NCBI RefSeq assembly: GCF_028863665.1
Contig: NZ_JARBFX010000013.1
Coordinates: forward strand, 57,628 to 121,627
DNA length: 64,000 nucleotides
Source of the DNA: Aquabacter sediminis
Lineage (GTDB): Bacteria > Pseudomonadota > Alphaproteobacteria > Rhizobiales > Xanthobacteraceae
Direction: 5' to 3'
Below the pieces are notes generated by a model, which saw nothing but the letters and a program-made list of their open reading frames with translations, was not told where the DNA came from and searched no databases. Below are positions 8,755 to 17,150 of the stretch, piece by piece. Numbering within the stretch: position 1 is the first letter of the stretch; each line of letters opens with the position of its first letter. A program made the translations under genes and the position numbers.

Positions 8755-9231
8755 ATGACGCAGACCAAGCCAGCGACCTTTGCCGAATTCCTGGTGGAAT
8801 TGATGAAGGACGAAGCAGCCTTTCGCGCCTTCAGCGAAGGCACGAAAAGCCCGCAAGACCTGCAGGCGTTCGTGGAGGCGAACGGCTATACCATGAGCAA
8901 GGAGGAATCCGAGCGCGTGTTCGAATCGGCCCAGGCCCTTCTCAATGCCGCCCAGGGCCAGCAGATTCCGGAACAAGCCCTTGAAGGCGTGAATGGCGGC
9001 CTGCCCGCTTGGGCGATTGGTGCCATCAGCGGCGGTGCTCTGGGCGCCTTGGCCTTTGGCGGCGCATGTGCTCTGGCGATGGTGTCCGGCCCCCTGGCGC
9101 CCACCGTGATCGCTGCTTTGGCGGCCCTCAGCAGCGGAGGCGTCGGGGCCTTCGCAGGGGGAACCGCCGTCGCTGGCGCGGTTTCTGCCGTCGCTGGCGG
9201 CGTGGCCGGCCAACTGATCCACGAAGCCTGA
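8755..9231 (+). CDS. Putative RiPP/bacteriocin precursor with Nif11-like double-glycine leader (peptide 2)
   Basis: A 158-residue paralogue of the preceding peptide. The leader, residues 1-82 (FAEFLVELMKDEAAFRAF, LQAFVEANGYTMSKEESERV, then QALEGVNGG), is close to the Nif11 consensus and ends in Gly81-Gly82. The core, 83-158, begins LPAWAIGAISGG, carries its only cysteine (C105) in the same GGACA motif, and ends in GxxxG-type repeats (AVAGAVSAVAGGVAGQLIHEA region). A strong AGGAG six bases before the ATG fixes the start. It is co-directional with peptide 1 and followed by an intrinsic terminator, so the two form a compact transcription unit. The function could be a two-component pore-forming peptide, but this is inference. 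Confidence 0.68.
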   Translation: MTQTKPATFAEFLVELMKDEAAFRAFSEGTKSPQDLQAFVEANGYTMSKEESERVFESAQALLNAAQGQQIPEQALEGVNGGLPAWAIGAISGGALGALAFGGACALAMVSGPLAPTVIAALAALSSGGVGAFAGGTAVAGAVSAVAGGVAGQLIHEA

Positions 9232-9245
9232 TCCCAAAGCTTGAG

Positions 9246-9280
9246 AGTGGCGGCCCCACAGGAGGCCGCCGCTTTCTTTT
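9246..9280 (+). terminator. Intrinsic terminator after the precursor-peptide pair
   Basis: Arms agtggcggcc (9246-9255) and ggccgccgct (9264-9273) pair over ten positions with one G-U wobble, have an 8-base loop, and are followed by ttctttt. It lies 14 bases after the stop of peptide 2 and just before the converging gene. Confidence 0.8.
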
Positions 9281-9282
9281 CC

Positions 9283-10035
9283 TCAGCCGGCCACCACGCG
9301 CTCCAGCGCCACGCCCCGGCAGTCCATCTCATAGTCGAGGCTGACCAGCGGCGGCCGGTTGAAATGCCAGGTGAGGCCATGGCGGGCCGCGCCGCGCGTG
9401 ACGATCTCCTCCCCCAGAAAGGGGTGGATGTCGTAGACGGTGTAAAGCTGCACCGCCGTGGTGTCTGCCCAGGCAAAGCCCATGGCGCCCATGCGGCGCT
9501 CCATCTCGCCGAGCACCCAGCGCGCCTTCTGGCGCAGGCCTTCGGGCGAGCAATCGCCCGGCGCGATGGCGTGGCCACCATAGCTGTCGCGGCCCTCCGG
9601 CGCCTCGCCCGAGCCCGCCACCACGAAGGACGGCGCCGCCCCTTCCTCCACGCGCACATAGGAGAAAGCGTGGAAGCTCGGCTCGGCGGGCGGGTTGATC
9701 TCCGGGCACACATTGGAGCGTGCCACCGGATTGTCGCCCATCTCGAACAGGCCCCATTCCTTCAGGGTTCCCGCATAGATGGCGTTGAACGCCTTGAAGC
9801 CGTCCTCGGTAAAGGGCGCGGGCGAGCGCAGCTCGCAGGCGCAGAAGGAAGTGAGCGGACGCCCCGCCGCGCCGATGATGTGCGCGATGCGGGCAAAGCC
9901 TTCCTTCAGCGGCACCGGATTGGCAAAGCGCACGCGCTCGATCACATGGCCCGGCAGCGCCGCGACGCCGGCCGAATACTGGAACACGCCGGGCACATAG
10001 CGATAGCCGCCGGGGGCAAAGTCCTTGGTGCTCAT
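9283..10035 (-). CDS. CnbZ-like protein (2-aminomuconate-type deaminase family)
   Basis: A 250-residue cytosolic protein. The opening DFAPGGYRYVPGVFQYSAGV, FCACELRSPAPFTEDGF and NPVARSNVCPEINPP match my memory of the CnbZ family, named for a 2-amino-5-chloromuconate deaminase; most members are uncharacterised. The C-terminal half (AVQLYTVYDIHPFLGEEI, SLDYEMDCRG) could have a RidA-like fold. It is the last gene of a minus-strand block with an aspartate-dehydrogenase-like and an aldehyde-dehydrogenase gene, so it probably deaminates a product of those enzymes rather than acting on an aromatic degradation product: no ring-cleavage genes are present. The substrate is unknown. Confidence 0.6.
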   Translation of the reverse strand: MSTKDFAPGGYRYVPGVFQYSAGVAALPGHVIERVRFANPVPLKEGFARIAHIIGAAGRPLTSFCACELRSPAPFTEDGFKAFNAIYAGTLKEWGLFEMGDNPVARSNVCPEINPPAEPSFHAFSYVRVEEGAAPSFVVAGSGEAPEGRDSYGGHAIAPGDCSPEGLRQKARWVLGEMERRMGAMGFAWADTTAVQLYTVYDIHPFLGEEIVTRGAARHGLTWHFNRPPLVSLDYEMDCRGVALERVVAG

Positions 10036-10059
10036 GATGTCTCCTTGGGATGAGGCCGC

Positions 10060-10854
10060 TCAGGTGCCGATGGTGACGGGCAAGGCGAGGCGGCGCAGCG
10101 CTGCGATGAGGGAAAAGCCGGTAATGGCTGAAGACTTGGGGTTGTCAGGGTCGGGCCAGTTGCGCGCGACCAGGGTGAAGCTGCCCGCACGGCTCGTGAC
10201 CGAAAGGTGATGCTCGTTCCGCTCCAGGGCGGGGTCGGACCACACCTCCACTTGGGTGAGGTCCGGTCCCAGGCCCGCCAAGGCGACGGTGGCCGCCACA
10301 TTCACATTGACCGGGAAGCGGGCGATGGCCTCCCGTGCTGTTCCGGCAAACAGGCAGTGCGCCTCAAGGGACGCGTCCCCGCCCAGCGAGGTGGGAGGCT
10401 TTCGGGTCACAAGCGTCACGGCCTCCAGGCCCGCCTCCACCGCCGCATGAAGCCCGTCGAGGCCCGCGAGCGCGCCGGAGGGCAGCAGGATGCGCCCCTG
10501 CCCCGCTTTGGCGCGATCAAGGAGGTCCGAATGGGCGATGAGGGCGCCAGCGCTCGCCGCCACAAGGGTGCGGCGAGCGTCCAGCGTCGGCTCGGCCAGC
10601 GCGCGGAAGAGGCTGGGGGGCAGGCATTCGACGACAATGTCGGCCACCTCCGGCAACCGCTCCAGGGGCAGGACGTCAGGCACGCGGGCAAAGCCCGCCA
10701 TTCGCGCCTGCGCGCGCACCGGATCGGCAGCGGACACCGCCACCAGGTCCAGGCCGTCCAGGCCGCGCGCCAGCGCTGCCGCCACTTTCAGGCCGACGGC
10801 GCCGAGCCCGGCCACCGCCACCTTGCGCACATCTGCCCCCATGGCGGGCCTCAT
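10060..10854 (-). CDS. nadX: L-aspartate dehydrogenase-like protein (NadX family)
   Basis: A 264-residue NAD(P)-dependent dehydrogenase. Characterised homologues oxidise L-aspartate to iminosuccinate, either to feed NAD synthesis or to deaminate aspartate. The N-terminal Rossmann motif is VAGLGAVGLKVAAAL (residues 14-28), and the C-terminal family domain shows FPVNVNVAATVALAGLGPD and NEHHLSVTSRAGSFTLVARN followed by the NPKSSAITGFSLIAALRR tail, all typical of this family. It overlaps the upstream aldehyde dehydrogenase by four bases and is followed after 24 bases by the CnbZ-like deaminase. With no nadA/nadC nearby, a catabolic amine/amino-acid role together with those partners is more likely than NAD synthesis. 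Confidence 0.78.
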   Translation of the reverse strand: MRPAMGADVRKVAVAGLGAVGLKVAAALARGLDGLDLVAVSAADPVRAQARMAGFARVPDVLPLERLPEVADIVVECLPPSLFRALAEPTLDARRTLVAASAGALIAHSDLLDRAKAGQGRILLPSGALAGLDGLHAAVEAGLEAVTLVTRKPPTSLGGDASLEAHCLFAGTAREAIARFPVNVNVAATVALAGLGPDLTQVEVWSDPALERNEHHLSVTSRAGSFTLVARNWPDPDNPKSSAITGFSLIAALRRLALPVTIGT

Positions 10855-12335
10855 CCGTAATTGACCACGAGGAACTTGATATCCGTCATGCTTTCCATGG
10901 CATAGCGGGTGCCCTCGCGGCCGAGGCCGCTTTCCTTCCAGCCGCCGAAGGGCATGGAATCGATGCGATAAATGGGCACGTCATTGATCATGAGTCCGCC
11001 CACGTCCCAGTCCTCCAGCGCCCGGAACGCGCGGGCGAGGTCGTTGGTGAAATAGCCGCCCTGAAGGCCGTATTTGGAATCGGCGGCGCGACGCACCGCC
11101 TCGTCCATGTCGCTCACATGGGAGAGGGTGACGACGGGGCCGAAAATCTCCTCGCACTCCACCTTCATGTCGGGGGTGGTGTCGGTGAGAACGGTCGGCT
11201 CGATGATGGCGCCGTGGCGCTTGCCGCCCACCAGCACCCGCGCGCCGGCGGCCACCGCCTCGTTGATCCAGCTTTCGATGCGCCGCGCCGAACCCTCATC
11301 GATCACCGGGCCCACATCGACGCCTTCCTGGAGCGGATCGCCCACCTTGCAGGCGGCGACGCGGCGCACCAGTTCGGCCTCGAACCGCTCATAGACCTGA
11401 TCGTGCACCAGGATGCGCTGGACGCCGATGCAATATTGACCGCCAAACACCACCCCGCCGCGCACGCAGCGGGCGGCGGCGAAGGGAATGTCGGCATCGG
11501 GGGCCACCAGCACGGCGCCGTTGCCGCCCAGCTCCAGCGAGACCTTCTTCTTCCCCGCCTGCTCCTTGATGTGCCAGCCCACCTTGGCCGAGCCGGTGAA
11601 GGTGACCATGGCCACCCGGTCGTCGCGCACCATCCGCTCGGCGAGCGGCACGGAGCAATGGACCACGGTGAGCGCCCCGTCCGGCAACCCCGCCTCGGCG
11701 AAGACCTCCGCCAGGAGGGCCGAGGTGAGCGGGGTCTGGGGCGCCGGCTTCAGCACCACCGTATTGCCCACCGCGATGGCCGGGGCCACCTTGTGCAGCA
11801 CCAGGTTGAGCGGGAAGTTGAAGGGCGTGATGGCGAGGATCGGCCCGATGGGATAGCGCCGGGCGAGGCCAACCCGGCGGCCCAGCTTCGACAAGGTTTC
11901 AAGGTCCGCATCGGAGAGGCTGAGCGCGGACCCGTCCGCCGAGGCGGTCTGATACTCGAACACGGCGCTGTCCACGTCGAGCGGCACTTCATGGCCGGCG
12001 AAGGCGCGCGCTTCGCGGGCCGCGTTGCGCAGGTTGAAGAGCGAGCGGGACACCTCGCCACGCGCATCATAAAGCGGCTTGCCCGCCTCACCGGCAATGA
12101 GGCGGACGATCTCCTCCCGGCGGCGGTCGATGATCTCCGCGGCACGGTCGAGAATGTCCGCCCGCACGAAGCGCGGCAGGCGCTTCATGAGCGGGAAGGC
12201 GGCGGTGGCGCGGGCGAGCGCGGCTTCCACCTCCGCCTCCCCCGCCACCGGCATGTGGCCCACCACATGGCCGTCATAGGGGCTGAGGATGGCCTCGGTG
12301 GTCGGGGCGGTGCGGCTCGGGAGAGGCGCTGTCAT
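10851..12335 (-). CDS. NAD(P)-dependent aldehyde dehydrogenase (sulfolactaldehyde/phosphonoacetaldehyde-DH-like clade)
   Basis: A 494-residue ALDH-superfamily enzyme oxidising an aldehyde to the acid. The catalytic pair is visible in canonical numbering: general base E268 in LELGGNG and nucleophile C302 in FGGQYCIGVQR; ITPFNFPLN (169-177), LKPAPQTPL and MPFGGWKESGLGREG are also in place. The QYCIGVQRILVH context is shared with the GapN-like branch that includes sulfolactaldehyde and phosphonoacetaldehyde dehydrogenases, but this does not settle the substrate. It follows livF after 78 bases on the same strand and overlaps the next gene by four bases, so it belongs to the transporter operon and presumably acts on an imported compound. 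Confidence 0.82.
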   Translation of the reverse strand: MTAPLPSRTAPTTEAILSPYDGHVVGHMPVAGEAEVEAALARATAAFPLMKRLPRFVRADILDRAAEIIDRRREEIVRLIAGEAGKPLYDARGEVSRSLFNLRNAAREARAFAGHEVPLDVDSAVFEYQTASADGSALSLSDADLETLSKLGRRVGLARRYPIGPILAITPFNFPLNLVLHKVAPAIAVGNTVVLKPAPQTPLTSALLAEVFAEAGLPDGALTVVHCSVPLAERMVRDDRVAMVTFTGSAKVGWHIKEQAGKKKVSLELGGNGAVLVAPDADIPFAAARCVRGGVVFGGQYCIGVQRILVHDQVYERFEAELVRRVAACKVGDPLQEGVDVGPVIDEGSARRIESWINEAVAAGARVLVGGKRHGAIIEPTVLTDTTPDMKVECEEIFGPVVTLSHVSDMDEAVRRAADSKYGLQGGYFTNDLARAFRALEDWDVGGLMINDVPIYRIDSMPFGGWKESGLGREGTRYAMESMTDIKFLVVNYG

Positions 12336-12413
12336 GGCTGAAGTCCTTCATGCGTGCGGGGTCGTTCGGCCGCGAGGGGCCGGTCGCAAAACGGAACAGG
12401 GAAAGGCCGGGCC

Positions 12414-13133
12414 TCACATGCCCATATAGGCCTCGCGGACCTCAGGCGCGGCGGCCAGGACGGCGGAGGTGCCGCTCATGGAGACGCGTCCGCGATCCAT
12501 CACATAGCCCCGGTGGGAGAGCTCCAGCGCCGTCATCACATCCTGCTCCACCAGCAGGATGGAGATGCCGAAGCGGTTGATCTCCTTGAGGCTTTCGGAA
12601 AGCTGCTCGACTGCCTTTGGGGCAAGGCCGAGGGACAGCTCATCGATCATCAGGAGCTTGGGGCGCCCCATGATGCCACGGCCGATGGCGCACATCTGCT
12701 GCTCGCCGCCCGAAAGGGTGGCGGCATCCTGGTTCGCCCGCTCGGCGAGGCGCGGGAACATGCGCATGACCTTGTCCAGGTCCTCGGCGACGGCCCGGTC
12801 GGAGGGGGAACGCAGATAGGCCCCCATGAGCAGGTTGTCGCGCACCGACATGGTGCGAAACAGCCGCCGCCCTTCCGGCACATGGGCGATGCCCGCGCGC
12901 AGCACCGCCTCGGGCGTAGCGGCGGCCAGTTCCTGCTCCCCCATACGGATGGAGCCAGCCTTGGGCCGCAGCAGGCCGGAAATGGTCTTCAGAAGCGTCG
13001 TCTTGCCGACGCCATTGGAGCCCACGAGGCAGACGATCTCGCCGGCCTGAACCTCCAGGTCCACGCCCCAGAGCACCTGGATGTCGCCATAGCCGCTTTC
13101 GAGGCCGGTGATGGAGAGCAAGGTCTCGCTCAT
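12414..13133 (-). CDS. livF: Branched-chain amino acid-type ABC transporter ATPase LivF
   Basis: A 239-residue ATPase subunit of a Liv/HAAT importer. Walker A is GSNGVGKTT (about 38-46), the signature LSGGEQQ (about 137-143), and Walker B LLMIDE (about 157-162). The [15 protein letters not shown] loop and the LVEQD region are typical of LivF. The ATG at 13133 overlaps the end of livG by four bases (ATGA), which decides the start. It energises uptake with LivG, through LivH/LivM, of whatever ligand the binding protein at 15800-17020 recognises. Confidence 0.9.
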   Translation of the reverse strand: MSETLLSITGLESGYGDIQVLWGVDLEVQAGEIVCLVGSNGVGKTTLLKTISGLLRPKAGSIRMGEQELAAATPEAVLRAGIAHVPEGRRLFRTMSVRDNLLMGAYLRSPSDRAVAEDLDKVMRMFPRLAERANQDAATLSGGEQQMCAIGRGIMGRPKLLMIDELSLGLAPKAVEQLSESLKEINRFGISILLVEQDVMTALELSHRGYVMDRGRVSMSGTSAVLAAAPEVREAYMGM

Positions 13134-13879
13134 GCCGCGCCTCCCGCCTGCGCCTCGGCATAGCGGCTGCCGAGATAGGCCTCGATCACCCGCCGGTCGG
13201 TGCGCACCGCCTCGGGCGTGCCCTCGGCGATCTTGGCGCCGTGATGCAGGACCACGAGGCGCGTGCACAAGCTCATGACCACCTTCATCAGATGCTCGAT
13301 GAGGATGATGGTGACACCCGCCGCAGTGATGCGCCGGATCAGGTCCAGCGCATTGTCGATCTCCGCCGGATTGAGGCCGGCATTGACCTCATCCAGCAAC
13401 AGGACCTTGGGGTCCATGGCGAGGCTCTTGGCCAGCTCCAGGCGCTTGCGGCCGGCCAGCGTCAGCTCGGAGGCGAGCGCACCGCCCGCATCCGAGAGGT
13501 TGCAGAAGTCGAGCGCCTCCTCGGCCCGCTTGCGCGCCGCCGTCAGGTCTCGTCCGCCGGCAAAGGCGGCGGGGGCCATGACATTCTCCAGCACGGTCAT
13601 TTCCGGGAAGGGCTGGACCACTTGGTAGGTGCGGGCAACGCCGAGCCGGCTGATCTGGTAGGGCTTCATCCCATCAATCCGCCGGCCATCGAAGGTGATG
13701 GTGCCGGATGTGGGGCGGAAGACGCCGGTCACCACATTCACCAACGTCGTCTTGCCGGCGCCATTGGGGCCGATGAGGCCCACGACCTCGCCGGGCTCCA
13801 CCGCCAGGTCCACATCGGACAGGGCATTCAGGCCGCCGAAGCGGCGGGAGACGCCCTTCAATTCCAGAACCGGGCTCAT
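13130..13879 (-). CDS. livG: Branched-chain amino acid-type ABC transporter ATPase LivG
   Basis: A 249-residue ATPase. Walker [10 protein letters not shown] (about 38-46) and Walker B VLLLDE (about 168) are clear. The C-loop reads [17 protein letters not shown], an L-T-x-x-x-R-K-x-L-E variant common in LivG where LSGG is degenerate. [22 protein letters not shown] is the D/H-loop region. The start at 13879 overlaps livM by four bases. It pairs with LivF as the second nucleotide-binding subunit. Confidence 0.9.
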   Translation of the reverse strand: MSPVLELKGVSRRFGGLNALSDVDLAVEPGEVVGLIGPNGAGKTTLVNVVTGVFRPTSGTITFDGRRIDGMKPYQISRLGVARTYQVVQPFPEMTVLENVMAPAAFAGGRDLTAARKRAEEALDFCNLSDAGGALASELTLAGRKRLELAKSLAMDPKVLLLDEVNAGLNPAEIDNALDLIRRITAAGVTIILIEHLMKVVMSLCTRLVVLHHGAKIAEGTPEAVRTDRRVIEAYLGSRYAEAQAGGAA

Positions 13880-14823
13880 GCGCTCCTCCCCGGGGCGAAG
13901 ACGGGCACCTTGCGGGCGCGGCGGCGGCGGATGAGGCCGAGCACGCCGCGCGGCAGGAAGAAGATGAGGGCGACGATGATGACGCCCAGCACGAGCGCAT
14001 GCACCGAAAGGAAGGAGCGCCACACCGCCTCCTCCAGCACCAAAAACAACACCGCGCCGATCCCCGGCCCCAGCACCGTGCCGGCGCCGCCCAGCATCAC
14101 CATGACGATGGGCTTCACCGAGACCAGAACGCGGAACACGTCGCCCGGCTCGATATAGAAGACCCAGGAGGCATACATGGCCCCCGCCGCGCCCACGAAC
14201 ACCGAGGAGCACACGAAGGCGGCGACCTTGTAGAGGGTCGGGTTGATGCCAACCATGGCCGAGGCATCCTCGTTCTGGCGGATGCAGGTGAGCGCGAAGC
14301 CGAAGCGGGTGCGGGCGACCGCGAGATTCATCAGGAAGGCCAGGAACGCCAGCGCCAGCATGGACCAGAAGAAGAGCCGCGCCTGCGCATCCACCGGGAT
14401 GCGCAGCACGGGCAGGTTCAGCCCCATGCCGCCGCCGGTGAAGCTCGACCAGGAGGTGGCGATCTCCATCAGCACCTGGGCGATGACGAGGCTGGCGATG
14501 GCGAAGTAGTGCCCCTTCAGGTGCAGGATGGCAAAGCCCAGCAGCAGCGCGAACACCGCCGCCACGATCCCCGCCGAGGCCCAGGCAAACGGCATGGGCA
14601 CGCCCGCCCCCTGCAGAAGCGCGCCGGCATAGGCGCCGAGGCCGAAGAAGGCGGCGGTGGCAAACGAGGGATAGCCGGCAAAGCCGCCAATCACGTTCCA
14701 GGAATAGGCCAGCACCGCATACATGGCGAACATGGTGCCGAGCCGCAGGAGATAATTGTCGCCGAAGACGGGCAAGGCCGCGACAAGGGCGATGAAGACG
14801 AGGACGGGAAGGGTGCGGATCAT
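13876..14823 (-). CDS. livM: Branched-chain amino acid-type ABC transporter permease LivM
   Basis: A 315-residue inner-membrane permease with eight or more hydrophobic segments. Family features are LAYSWNVIGGFAGYPSFATAAF near the N-terminus (the LivM N-G-x-x-G-x-x-S-x-G/A region) and the EAA-like loop CIRQNEDASAMVGINPTLYK at about 200, the contact site for the ATPases. The start codon overlaps the end of livH by four bases. The basic, short C-terminal tail (RRRRARKVPV) faces the cytoplasm. Confidence 0.9.
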   Translation of the reverse strand: MIRTLPVLVFIALVAALPVFGDNYLLRLGTMFAMYAVLAYSWNVIGGFAGYPSFATAAFFGLGAYAGALLQGAGVPMPFAWASAGIVAAVFALLLGFAILHLKGHYFAIASLVIAQVLMEIATSWSSFTGGGMGLNLPVLRIPVDAQARLFFWSMLALAFLAFLMNLAVARTRFGFALTCIRQNEDASAMVGINPTLYKVAAFVCSSVFVGAAGAMYASWVFYIEPGDVFRVLVSVKPIVMVMLGGAGTVLGPGIGAVLFLVLEEAVWRSFLSVHALVLGVIIVALIFFLPRGVLGLIRRRRARKVPVFAPGRSA

Positions 14824-15686
14824 TCGTAGCCCCGTTTTCCCATCAGGCCCGTGGGCTTGAAGATGAGCAGGAGGATCAGCAGCACGAAGGAGACGGTGAG
14901 CCCGTGCTGCGGGCCGATGAAGAGGGCGCCGAAGCTCTGGATGATGCCGAGCGCCAGGCCGCCCACCATGGCGCCGAGGATGGAGCCGAGGCCGCCGAGC
15001 ACGCACACCACGAAGGCAAGGCTCAGATATTCGGTGGAGGCCAGGGGCGAGATGGGGAAGATGAGGGCGAGCAGGCTGCCCGCCGCCCCCGCCATCAGCG
15101 CGCCGATGCCGAAGGTGATGGCATAGACCCGCTTGACATTGACCCCCATGAGCGCCGCCGCCTCCGCATCCATGCGCACCGCCACGATGGCGCGGCCGAT
15201 GCGGGAGCGGGCGAGGACGAAGTAGAGCATCACCGTCAGCGCCAGGGCGAGCAGCATGGCCACCACCCGGTCCAGCGGCAGCACGATGCCCCCGATGACC
15301 TTGCTGCCCAGGGGATGGGCGAGCTGGATGGTCTTGTAGTCGGCCGAGAAGGCGACCAGCGTCGCATTGTTGAGGATCAGGTCGAGGCCGAAGGTGAGCA
15401 CCAGGGTGGTGAGCACGGGGGCGCCGATGACGCGGTTGATGAGGCCGGCCTGGAGGGCATAGCCGAGCGCGAACAGGACGGCGCCGGCGATCGCCACGGA
15501 AAAGTAGGGATGGATGCCGAGGCGCACGTAGCAGAAATAGGCCACATAGGACCCCAGCACCACGAAGGTGCCGTGCAGGATGTTGATGACGTTGAGCACG
15601 CCCCACACCAGGGAAAATCCGACCGCGATGCAGGCATAGAGCCCGCCCAGCACCAGGCCGTTTACGAGAATTTGCAGATAGATCAT
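14820..15686 (-). CDS. livH: Branched-chain amino acid-type ABC transporter permease LivH
   Basis: A 288-residue permease with about eight membrane helices. The N-terminal MIYLQILVNGLVLGGLYAC and SLVWGVLNVINILHGTFV are classical LivH, and AVRMDAEAAALMGVNVKRVY is the cytoplasmic ATPase-contact loop. The ATG at 15686 is used; an in-frame TTG two codons earlier is possible. It lies 113 bases downstream of the binding-protein gene; that gap has no clear terminator. Confidence 0.9.
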   Translation of the reverse strand: MIYLQILVNGLVLGGLYACIAVGFSLVWGVLNVINILHGTFVVLGSYVAYFCYVRLGIHPYFSVAIAGAVLFALGYALQAGLINRVIGAPVLTTLVLTFGLDLILNNATLVAFSADYKTIQLAHPLGSKVIGGIVLPLDRVVAMLLALALTVMLYFVLARSRIGRAIVAVRMDAEAAALMGVNVKRVYAITFGIGALMAGAAGSLLALIFPISPLASTEYLSLAFVVCVLGGLGSILGAMVGGLALGIIQSFGALFIGPQHGLTVSFVLLILLLIFKPTGLMGKRGYE

Positions 15687-15799
15687 GGGCAAGGGTCCGC
15701 TGCCATCCCGCCGAGGCGGGGAAGTGCTTCAAAGCGTGCGGGCGGCGGAGCCTTCAGGCCCGGCCGCGGCGCGCCGCACCAGCGGCGCGCCGGCCATGA

Positions 15800-17020
15800 C
15801 TATTTCGCGATGCCGAACTTCAGGTCGGTCTGCTTCACCGAGGCCGGGTAGAAGACCTTGGCCTTGCCGTCCTGGATCTGGAAGGCCGGCGGCTCCAGCG
15901 AGACGATCTGCCCGGTGGGGCCGAACTTCACCTGGCCGTAGAAGGTGGTGACGTCGAGGCTGGCCAGCGTATCGCGCACCTTCTCGGGATCGACGGACCC
16001 CGCCTTCTCGATGGCGATCTGGAGGATGGCGCCGGCGGCGCTGGCCGAAGCTTCCGCATAATCGGGGATCGCCTTGTACTCGGCCTGGAAGGCGGCCACA
16101 TAGTCGGCCGTCTTGCCGAAAATGTCCTTGCCGTCATAGGCCACCGCCGGATGCCACCAGGCGGCGGAGGAGATGTTCTCGGCCAGCGGGCCGGTGGCAT
16201 CGATGAATTCCTGATAGGCCGGGCCGGCGATCATGGTGAGCACCTTGGGCTTGAGGCCCAGGTCCGCCATCTGCCGGCGCATCAGGATGAGGTCGTTGAT
16301 ATAGCCGGTGCCGAACACCCAGTCGGGCTTGCGCTGGAGCATGAGGGTCAGCGCCGAGGCATGGTCCATGGTGCCGATGGCATATTCGTCGAACGAGATC
16401 ACCTCGATGCCGCGCGCCTTGGCGGACTTTTCCATCTCCTTGGCAATGGCCCGGGGGAACAGGTCGTTGCGGGCATAGATGGCGATGGTCTTCACGTTCT
16501 GGCCGGACTTGGAAACAATGTCGGCCAGGGGATTGGTGAGGGTGTCGTTGGGCGTGAAGGTGCCGAAGAGATATTTGTAGCCCTGGTCATACACCTCCAC
16601 CGAGGAGGCGGTGGCGGCGATGGTGGGGATGCGGTAGCGCTCGGACACCGAGGAGGCCGCCTTGGCGGCGCCGGAGCCGAAGGGCGAGAACAGGAAGTTC
16701 ACCTTGTCGCCGGTGATCAGCCGCTCGGCGGACTGCACGGCGCGGGGCGTGTTGGACTCATAGTCCACATAGACGATCTCGACCTTGTAGGCCTTGTCGC
16801 CCACCTTGATGCCGCCCTTGGCATTGGCGGTCTTGGCCCACAAATTGTAGCCGCGCTGCTGCTTGAGGCCCTCCGGCGAGAGAGGGCCGGTGAGCGGCAG
16901 GGGCGCGCCCACCTTGATCACCTCCTGGGCGGCGGCAGCGGTGGACAAGGCGGCAGCCAGCACCAGGCCAAGCCCGAGGCGCAGGCCTCGAAGCCGCGGT
17001 GAACCCTTGGAAAATGCCAT
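15800..17020 (-). CDS. Periplasmic substrate-binding protein of Liv-type ABC transporter
   Basis: A 406-residue exported protein. A signal peptide with basic start and hydrophobic core runs to about residue 31 (LVLAAALSTAAAAQ, cleavage after AxA). The mature part is a type I periplasmic binding protein (Peripla_BP_6): VIKVGAPLPLTGPLSPEG near the start, VEIVYVDYESNTPRAVQSAE, and FLFSPFGSGAAKAASSV. The ligand cannot be read from sequence: it could be an amino acid, a urea-like compound or an aromatic acid. It is the first gene after a promoter region that holds a LysR-type inverted repeat, upstream of livHMGF and three catabolic enzymes. Confidence 0.87.
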   Translation of the reverse strand: MAFSKGSPRLRGLRLGLGLVLAAALSTAAAAQEVIKVGAPLPLTGPLSPEGLKQQRGYNLWAKTANAKGGIKVGDKAYKVEIVYVDYESNTPRAVQSAERLITGDKVNFLFSPFGSGAAKAASSVSERYRIPTIAATASSVEVYDQGYKYLFGTFTPNDTLTNPLADIVSKSGQNVKTIAIYARNDLFPRAIAKEMEKSAKARGIEVISFDEYAIGTMDHASALTLMLQRKPDWVFGTGYINDLILMRRQMADLGLKPKVLTMIAGPAYQEFIDATGPLAENISSAAWWHPAVAYDGKDIFGKTADYVAAFQAEYKAIPDYAEASASAAGAILQIAIEKAGSVDPEKVRDTLASLDVTTFYGQVKFGPTGQIVSLEPPAFQIQDGKAKVFYPASVKQTDLKFGIAK

Positions 17021-17104
17021 GGTTCCGAACCCCTCTGTTTTTGTGTGACGGGAATACTGACGCAGCGAATGCGTTCCGGGGAAGAAGAAAGTTCGCTGCG
17101 GGGC

Positions 17105-17121
17105 GTTGCATTTTGCGCAAC
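17105..17121. promoter_or_regulatory. Candidate LysR-type operator upstream of the Liv operon
   Basis: The inverted repeat gttgc-N7-gcaac, which contains a T-N11-A element (ttgcattttgcgcaa), lies 85 bases upstream of the binding-protein start and between that gene and the LysR gene at 17151-18053. The position and form fit a LysR activation site; no binding data. Confidence 0.45.
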
Positions 17122-17150
17122 ACCGAGGTCAGGCGGTATCCCGCCCCTGC

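Noticed and set aside
8202..9231. Two small ordinary membrane proteins, not precursor peptides
   Set aside because: Hydrophobic segments are present only after the Gly-Gly junction, and the leaders are acidic, helical and alike. Not fully excluded, so kept as the main alternative.
10851..12335. Assignment of this ALDH as the sulfolactaldehyde dehydrogenase of the sulfonate cluster
   Set aside because: The motif is compatible, but the gene is in a different operon with a different regulator, 10 kb away, so the link is not supported.
13241..14158. Plus-strand frame across livG and livM
   Set aside because: It crosses two genes with intact Walker motifs and membrane helices on the other strand.
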